Origin: Phoronis ovalis | Taxonomy: Eukaryota > Phoronida > Phoronidae | Length of the DNA stretch: 13,163 nt | Direction: 5' to 3' | Assembly: GCA_028565635.1 (NCBI GenBank) | Contig: JAOXYB010039973.1 | Coordinates: 1-13,163, forward strand | Part shown: positions 9,301 to 13,163 of the stretch, in pieces | Layout of the letters: the number at the start of each line of letters is the position of its first letter | How positions within the stretch are numbered: position 1 is the stretch's first letter | The notes under the pieces: model-generated | The model's input: only the letters and a program-made list of their open reading frames with translations | What the model was told of the DNA's origin: nothing | Database searches by the model: none | Made by a program: the position numbers and the translations under genes

Positions 9301-9868
9301 ACGACTGATACGATTTGCGAAGAAAGTAGACGATTTTGCTTCCTTAAAACAAATTGATCAAATAACAATTCTGAAAGGAATCACATTGACTTGTTTGTTT
9401 ATTAGATCAGCGCAGCTTTATAACATTGAACGTGATGCATGGGTTACCCCTCAAGGTGAAGTACCAAGTAGCATTTTACAGAAAGCATGCGAGAAAACTA
9501 ATTACAATATTCACACAGAGCACATTAAAGTTGTGAAACAGCTCCGTCACATAATTAAGGATAATATCACGACTATTTCTCTGCTTCAGGTCGTGTGTTT
9601 GTTTTGCCCGGCATTGGCAGGTGAGGGATCCAAAGGTTTGGTTTCCAATTTTCAGGACAAGTACTCTGCAATATTGAAGCATCATCTAGAGGCCACATAT
9701 GGATATAATGAAGCATTCAGAATGCATTCTGCTTTAATGTGTAAACTATCAGAGATCCGCGGCCTATCTGATGATCATGGCAAGGTGATATTATCCTGTG
9801 ATCCTCACCAAATTGAACCATTACTGCAAGAAATATTTGACATTAATATGAAGGAGAAGCAAAAGTAA
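6232..9868 (+). CDS. HR96: Nuclear receptor, NR1J / HR96-like (five-exon coding gene)
   Basis: This is a ligand-regulated, zinc-finger transcription factor acting in the nucleus. The coding sequence joins 6232-6360, 7474-7665, 8174-8291, 8729-8917 and 9126-9868, giving 456 residues from ATG 6232. Domains, seen directly: a Ser/Asp-rich N-terminus (1-72); a DBD with C75/C78/C92/C95 and C111/C117/C127/C130; a basic C-terminal extension (about 147-166); a short hinge (to about 218); and an LBD (about 219-456) with the helix 3-4 signature FAKKVDDF...DQITILKG (273-294) and an AF-2 core LLQEIF (442-447). The P-box [12 protein letters not shown] is the HR96/NR1J type rather than the usual CEGCK, which is the main reason for the subfamily call. 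The family (insect HR96; vertebrate VDR/PXR/CAR relatives) handles xenobiotic and lipid/sterol signals. The product is shorter than Drosophila DHR96 (about 720 residues), mostly through a much shorter hinge. The ligand is unknown. The start is uncertain because an upstream exon at 4464-4499 may add 18 residues. Confidence 0.9.
6361..7473 (+). other. Intron between N-terminal and zinc-finger 1 exons
   Basis: A 1113-nt GT..AG intron (gtaagt...ttgacag). A 67-codon open frame at 6625-6828 shows no domain pattern and no splice context. I see no other feature in it. Confidence 0.8.
7474..7665 (+). CDS. HR96-like receptor exon: first zinc finger and P-box
   Basis: The exon begins after ttggttgacag (AG 7472-7473) and ends at TCGAAG|gtaaga, phase 0 at both sides, 64 residues. 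It starts with a Ser-rich linker and a basic stretch (HRRKIRHK) that may serve in nuclear import, then zinc finger 1 in the form C-x2-C-x13-C-x2-C. The P-box helix is [12 protein letters not shown], which in this family sets half-site recognition. The exon ends just after the finger, and zinc finger 2 lies on the next exon, a common boundary in receptor genes. A second in-frame ATG at 7492 could serve as an internal start (residue 50). Reading through the donor adds ten sense codons and then a stop at 7699, so intron retention would give a DBD-truncated product. Confidence 0.95.
7666..8173 (+). other. Intron between the two zinc-finger exons
   Basis: A 508-nt GT..AG intron. It contains a CCCCGGGG palindrome (7762-7769), GGGTCC and GGACCC blocks in inverted order around 7768 and 7853, and a 9-bp-arm hairpin AAAAGTAGA/TCTACTTTT near 7900-7923. 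The GC-rich patch stands out from the surrounding AT-rich DNA and may be a decayed repeat, but I cannot name it. Confidence 0.7.
8174..8291 (+). CDS. HR96-like receptor exon: second zinc finger
   Basis: The exon begins after tttgtag (AG 8172-8173) and ends after one base of a split Asp codon at g|gtgagc (donor GT 8292), 118 nt. It encodes C-x5-C-x9-C-x2-C (residues 111, 117, 127, 130) followed by [16 protein letters not shown], the standard receptor ending of finger 2 with its R-L-x-K-C-L-x-x-G-M signature. The D-box between the first two cysteines is MFNRQ. Established function: this finger contributes dimer contacts and backbone DNA contacts. All four zinc ligands are present and nothing appears degraded. 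Confidence 0.95.
8292..8728 (+). other. Intron between zinc-finger 2 and hinge exons
   Basis: A 437-nt GT..AG intron (gtgagc...ttttacag). Apart from the fold-back element at 8422-8526 it contains a 7-bp-arm inverted repeat TAGCCAA/TTGGCTA near 8543-8565, and nothing coding. Confidence 0.8.
8422..8526. mobile_element. MITE-like fold-back element in the intron after zinc finger 2
   Basis: AATAAAGACTCAACA (8422-8436) and TGTTGAGTCATTATT (8512-8526) form 15-bp terminal inverted repeats with one mismatch, bounding a 105-bp unit. The interior is distinctly GC-richer than the intron and contains a nested inverted repeat CGCAGT...ACTGCG. There is no coding capacity and no clear target-site duplication. 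It could be a miniature inverted-repeat transposon or only a fold-back sequence. Confidence 0.45.
8729..8917 (+). CDS. HR96-like receptor exon: C-terminal extension and hinge
   Basis: The exon follows gttttacag (AG 8727-8728), completes the split Asp codon and ends after one base of a split Asn codon at TGGA|gtaagt (donor 8918), 189 nt. The first part is strongly basic ([15 protein letters not shown], residues 151-165), matching the C-terminal extension of HR96-type DBDs and a probable nuclear-localisation signal. The rest is hinge. Two adjoining sumoylation consensus sites, VKRE and IKAE (residues 175-182), are followed directly by SPEP. The hinge is only about 50 residues between the basic extension and the LBD. 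The phase 1/1 joins at both ends fit the neighbouring exons. Confidence 0.92.
9126..9868 (+). CDS. HR96-like receptor terminal exon: complete ligand-binding domain
   Basis: The exon follows tttccttcag (AG 9124-9125), completes the split Asn codon, then reads 246 codons to TAA at 9866-9868. It holds the whole LBD without an intron. Visible elements are helix 1 ([16 protein letters not shown], about 221-236), an acidic helix 1-3 linker ([10 protein letters not shown]), the helix 3-4 signature [11 protein letters not shown]...DQITILKG (266-294), and a final helix 12 with the AF-2 core LLQEIF (442-447), which binds coactivators when ligand is present. The extra nine residues after AF-2 are charged and lysine-rich. 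The codon series is intact, so the domain is probably functional. Partner and ligand cannot be read from sequence; heterodimerisation with RXR is known for vertebrate relatives only. Confidence 0.95.
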
Positions 9869-10055
9869 GATGGGATTCAAAGCTAATCCTGATGTGCCAT
9901 ATCACTGTATTATTTGCTAGAACTTGTAGTAAAATTTAATTAAAACTTAATCTAACTACTTATGCTGTAATTTGAGTGTTATCCCCCAAAGTTAGGCTAT
10001 AGTAAGTTCTCTGTTGAATATTTATATTTCAAACAAAATCATAATTATAGACGTT

Positions 10056-10061
10056 AATAAA
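10056..10061 (+). terminator. Proximal polyadenylation signal candidate AATAAA
   Basis: A canonical AATAAA lies 188 nt after the receptor stop, with a T/G-containing stretch (GATAGTGCTGTTCC) just downstream as a possible GU-rich element. It would give a short-UTR transcript. The hexamer is common in AT-rich DNA, so use is unproven. Confidence 0.3.
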
Positions 10062-10633
10062 AACATGATAGTGCTGTTCCTCAAATATAATACAATTGTT
10101 ATACAGTCAGGTAATATATAAGTATTCGGAAATTTTTAGGGATAATGAAGAAACTAACTAATCAGTTGACAAAAAATGAGGGCATTTCAAAATACCAAAT
10201 TTACCATAGTTAGTACTCAGAAATTTTGCATATTCATTAAACGGATTAAAATAAAACGCCTACTGTTACTCTATTTAATTATTGAATTTGTGATTGTTGC
10301 CCGTAGGACAAGATTGCCTATCTTGTGATATCTGCTGAATCCTATCACGACAGTTAAATTTTCTAAAGTCAGTCATTGCATAACTATGAATATTTATTAT
10401 AATGGTGTTGGGGATATTGTTAACATGCATTTTAGTATTGTCAGGATATAAATCTCAGCTTGTTTTGTTTATCTCATTTTCAAAACTGATAGGAAACTAT
10501 CTTCTGACAGTGAAATTGCCAAAAGTGCTGTATATTTTTTCTTAAATTGGTACATTATGCGATTGTGCAGCTTCTAGCATAAGTAAATTACTTGTTATTG
10601 TGCAATGTATTAAAGTTGTGACTGGCGTTGGGT

Positions 10634-10642
10634 ATTTATTTA
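10634..10642 (+). promoter_or_regulatory. AU-rich element in 3' UTR
   Basis: Two overlapping ATTTA pentamers (ATTTATTTA) lie in the probable 3' UTR. Such elements are known to recruit mRNA-decay factors. A single instance in AT-rich DNA is weak evidence. Confidence 0.3.
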
Positions 10643-11117
10643 AGTTGTTATGAGGTACAAAACATTAAATGTACACTGTTGTAAAGTTGTATTCTAATTG
10701 ACGAAGTACTGTGAATTGTTTTGAACCCGGGTTTTGAACCAAGTATATCTAATATGTTAAATGTAACTGTTGCTTGGTATAAAACATCCAGTAATTTTCT
10801 ATGAAAAATCTGGCCACCTTTATATCATGCCTGCTCACAATATTTAATAATTATTCATAGTCACTAGAGAGAGAACCGGCTGGAGAAAAATGTAATAAGT
10901 TTATGTTAGTTATAGGAATAAGTATCCAGGGAGACAGTGTCATTCTAGTTATTATCTCTAAGAAAGCAAAACAAGACAAGTGTCTCAGAGGATAGTGAGT
11001 TTCCATCAAGAGTTACTCTCGAAAAAGTCTTGCTCGAATCTCGCAACATTGTGCTCAAAGTCTATTTCTATTTAATTATAGATTATATAGCAGGTGGTGC
11101 CGCGTGACATTGTGATG

Positions 11118-11206
11118 AGTGTATATATACATGTGTATATATAATTATGTATATATATATAAAAAATTACGTAATATATACATATACTTACACACACACA
11201 TATAGA
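11118..11206. repeat. TA-rich / CA microsatellite in 3' UTR
   Basis: A low-complexity stretch of TATATA and ACATATAC runs, ending in a short (CA)n tract near 11190-11200. The first part has a 14-bp period, with three TGTATATA octamers starting at 11120, 11134 and 11148. It is likely to be length-polymorphic. Confidence 0.7.
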
Positions 11207-11562
11207 CCCTGCATAGTGCATTAAGCTTTTTTGTTACCTGAACTTGCATCATTCCAAAACTGAATTCTTTTTTCTAGAACTGACATGATAATACTTATCA
11301 TTTGGACATTTTGATTTAATGTATAGAAGAATCTTTTTAATTATTACTGATAATTTTAGCTTCAGGAAATTTTCTAACCCTCTGCTTTTGTAAAGTTTGA
11401 AAACAGTGTGATATTCTTATATTTTTATTGTTCGTATAATTATGTAGCACTGTATATGTGTTTTGATGCGTAATTATAGTGGTTGTAAATTATTGTACAT
11501 ATCTCAAACTATCAGACGAGTTTGGATAAAATGTATTGCAAGAACGTTAAATGTATCTCTTG

Positions 11563-11568
11563 AATAAA
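11563..11568 (+). terminator. Distal polyadenylation signal candidate AATAAA
   Basis: A canonical AATAAA sits in TCTTGAATAAAATGTTTTCA with a T-rich downstream segment, about 1.7 kb after the stop and before the - strand gene's tail. It is the best candidate for the full-length 3' end of the receptor transcript. Confidence 0.45.
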
Positions 11569-11590
11569 ATGTTTTCATCAAACGTTATAG

Positions 11591-12051
11591 CTCTATAGTT
11601 TTGAATCAAGATTTACTTTAATTAATACTCCGATAAATGAATCAGAATCGCCGACTACTTTATCTATTTTCTCATTTGTTTACTGTTAAAATGCCATATA
11701 CATTTTCGAAACTTACAATGAAGGGTTAGAGAATATTTGTCAAGTAAAAGTTAATTTTGCAGCAGAGCAAATAGTTCCAAGTAAGTATGAAGTATTTTTA
11801 CATTCCGAGTGCCTGCATTGTGATATGTACATAGCGGCAACAGTATTTACAAAGGATTCTATAGCCAAGTTTGACATGAAGAATATTCTTTTAGATGGTA
11901 GTGTTTGTCAAAAAGTTGTGATGATTTCATTTTTTTTTTAGATGTAAATGTAACAAGATACACTCTGTCAGCGTGTATGGATATCTATGATCGGGGGGAT
12001 CTATGCTGTAAGATTAAGTACAAATGCATTTAATATAGGTTAAACATAAAA
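11591..12051. other. Intergenic stretch between convergent genes
   Basis: AT-rich sequence between the presumed 3' ends of the receptor and coiled-coil genes. I see no open frame, RNA gene or repeat that I can support. It could be part of either 3' UTR. Confidence 0.4.
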
Positions 12052-12057
12052 TTTATT
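12052..12057 (-). terminator. Polyadenylation signal candidate for the coiled-coil gene
   Basis: TTTATT on the + strand reads AATAAA on the - strand, about 245 nt past the TGA of the coiled-coil gene. It would put the two convergent transcripts' ends roughly 0.45 kb apart. The hexamer alone is weak evidence. Confidence 0.35.
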
Positions 12058-12301
12058 TGTACTTTCAGACAAGGTCACAGTGTACAAAACAATTAATATC
12101 TTGTTAAACAGTCAGAGATATGAGTGCATTCAAGAAATCCTGTCTATTTTTAAATTTAATAAGGATATGTAACAATAGTTACTGAGTAAACAATAAATTC
12201 AGATTGAATGTATTCCAAGTCAGTCTGCTTGTAAAGCATTTCCATATGGCTGCACTTTATAAAAATGATCTACTACTTGTTGATAAATTCTTAATATTCT
12301 A

Positions 12302-12419
12302 TCAAGCTGCAGTCTTGGTTGTCTTTAAATTAAACCCTCCACCGGTAAACCTTGGAGCATTTGTATTTTGAGGTTGTATTGGAGGTTGGCCAGCTTGTGC
12401 CATGGCTCGTTCTTGCTCC
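12302..12419 (-). CDS. Terminal coding exon of the coiled-coil (CFAP58-like) gene
   Basis: The acceptor is tttattacag (AG 12421-12420). The first base completes the split Arg codon, and 38 further codons lead to TGA at 12304-12302. The exon encodes the coiled-coil end (EQERAMAQAG), a Pro/Gln/Asn linker and the motif PRFTGGGFNLK. The phase match with the upstream exon and the absence of stops support it as a true exon. The Gly-rich tail is probably unstructured. Confidence 0.8.
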
Positions 12420-12727
12420 CTGTAATAAAAGTAAACAACCATTTTATAATTATAATTCAAAGTTTTATTATTTAGATTTTAATTAGAATATTTCAAAAAT
12501 TGAGTAAATTTTAAACAAATATCAATTTTCATTTTAAGATGGCATTAATATCCTTTAAGAGTCGGACTGCAAGAAATGACAGATGTAACTAACCTTTGGT
12601 TTTGTTCTTTTCTTCTCTGCATGTAATATTTCTTCTTAACTTCTTGTAATTCACGTGCCAGACGTTCAATTTCATACTTATATTCTTGCACTTGGGACTC
12701 GTACATATTCAACTCGGAAGCCATTCC
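12302..12727 (-). CDS. C-terminal end of coiled-coil protein, probably CFAP58/CCDC147-like (partial)
   Basis: Two - strand exons (12727-12594 and 12419-12302) join in frame across a GT..AG intron to give the last 82 residues and a stop; the 5' part of the gene lies beyond the window. The first exon is a charged heptad-type coiled coil with MASELNMYESQVQEYKYE followed by IERLARELQEVKKKYY. The tail is Gln/Pro-rich and ends PRFTGGGFNLKTTKTAA. I recognise the ELNMYE...EYKYEIERL pattern and Gly-rich end as like cilia- and flagella-associated protein 58, an axonemal/sperm flagellum protein of nearly 900 residues, but this is from memory of the family and not from a search. Other ciliary coiled-coil proteins are possible. 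The gene is convergent with the receptor. Confidence 0.6.
12420..12593 (-). other. Intron of the coiled-coil gene
   Basis: A 174-nt GT..AG intron (gttagt...attacag on the - strand), AT-rich, with nothing else recognisable in it. Confidence 0.75.
12594..12727 (-). CDS. Penultimate exon of the coiled-coil (CFAP58-like) gene
   Basis: On the - strand the acceptor is ttgtttttatag (AG at 12729-12728) and the donor is AAAG|gttagt (GT at 12593-12592). The exon is 134 nt, phase 0 in and phase 2 out, encoding 44 residues plus two bases of a split Arg codon. It starts GMASELNMYESQ and ends with a basic cluster QRRKEQNQ. Hydrophobic residues recur at heptad spacing, as in a coiled coil. No stop interrupts it. 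Confidence 0.8.
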
Positions 12728-13163
12728 CTATAAAAACAAATTATATTAAAAAACTCATTTTTTACAAAATATGCCAATGATAAGGAAAAAAAACATCAGA
12801 AATCTACAATCAGAAACAGAATGCTTACACTGCTTAAAGTTAATTAGACTTGCACAAGTCTAAAATGATTTTTCTGATACTGATATTTTTTTTTAATAAT
12901 ATTATTAATCTTATGTTTCATAATCATTAAAACATGAATTTTATTTTTATTACTTTACATTTTGAAGTTTTGAATTTTTTTTATCAAATCATTTGGCCAG
13001 GCCATATTAAAACAGGGGTATATATATAAACACTGAAATTATGATATTTTATGTTGTATAAACATTTGCTCCAACTAATAACTGAAAATATGATATTTTG
13101 TGTTGTGAAAATAAAATATTAAAAAAATAAAATAAAATATTTGGCCAGGCAGACTTGAGCCAG
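12728..13163 (-). other. Intron of the coiled-coil gene (runs off window)
   Basis: AT-rich sequence upstream of the penultimate exon with no supportable exon. It contains the 12-mer ATTTGGCCAGGC twice (12991-13002 and 13139-13150) and an imperfect ~30-bp direct repeat (13032 and 13081, 49 bp apart). Confidence 0.5.

Larger units (their letters stand above)
9869..11590 (+). other. Probable 3' UTR of the HR96-like gene
   Basis: No coding exon is seen between the receptor stop and the AATAAA at 11563. The stretch is AT-rich and holds an early AATAAA at 10056, an ATTTATTTA element at 10634-10642, a repeated TGAACC motif at 10722-10740, a TA/CA microsatellite at 11118-11206 with three TGTATATA octamers, and another Pumilio-type octamer TGTACATA at 11494-11501. 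Use of the early signal would give a UTR of about 0.2 kb lacking all of these. The extent is inferred from signal positions only. Confidence 0.5.

Noticed and set aside
9476-9685. 69-codon - strand open frame opposite the LBD
   Set aside because: Antisense shadow of the strongly supported ligand-binding-domain exon.
12990-13163. Possible further upstream exon of the coiled-coil gene on the - strand
   Set aside because: The short open stretch at the window edge has no usable donor site, and the shared 12-mer suggests an intronic repeat instead.

Overview
This window looks like AT-rich (roughly one-third GC by eye) animal nuclear DNA. Genes are split by GT..AG introns, intergenic and intronic sequence is low in complexity, and no bacterial operon structure is seen. 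It holds one apparently complete nuclear-receptor gene on the + strand and the last two coding exons of a coiled-coil, probably ciliary, gene on the - strand. The two genes converge tail to tail. The receptor type (NR1J/HR96) points to an invertebrate, most likely a protostome. A mollusc is a reasonable guess, but the sequence alone does not prove it.

Layout: 1-4463 has no supportable coding exon and carries several small repeats. A candidate first coding exon lies at 4464-4499. It starts with an ATG that follows an in-frame stop and ends in phase 0 at a good donor. Intron 4500-6213 contains a perfect 17-bp-arm hairpin and a degenerate ~87-bp tandem duplication. Receptor exons follow at 6214-6360 (N-terminal domain), 7474-7665 (zinc finger 1), 8174-8291 (zinc finger 2), 8729-8917 (DBD C-terminal extension and hinge) and 9126-9868 (entire ligand-binding domain and stop). 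All junctions obey GT..AG, and the phases match through to one 456-codon reading frame counted from ATG 6232. It would be 474 codons if the 4464 exon is used. The 3' UTR appears to run about 1.7 kb to an AATAAA at 11563. It contains an overlapping AU-rich element and a cluster of Pumilio-type UGUAUAUA octamers.

The - strand gene ends at 12302. Its visible 83 residues are an acidic/basic coiled coil followed by a short Gly/Pro/Gln tail, which I tentatively assign to the CFAP58 (CCDC147) family. A reverse-strand AATAAA at 12057-12052 would leave only about 0.4-0.5 kb between the two 3' ends.

Functionally, the receptor would be a ligand-regulated transcription factor of the VDR/PXR/CAR/HR96 group, typically linked to xenobiotic and lipid/sterol responses. 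The neighbour is structural and unrelated. I found no CRISPR, tRNA, rRNA, intact transposase or viral gene, and nothing I would call a new biological system. The most useful second-look items are the receptor's alternative N-termini, the overlapping SUMO motifs in its hinge, the intronic hairpin, the MITE-like fold-back element and the 3' UTR Pumilio cluster.
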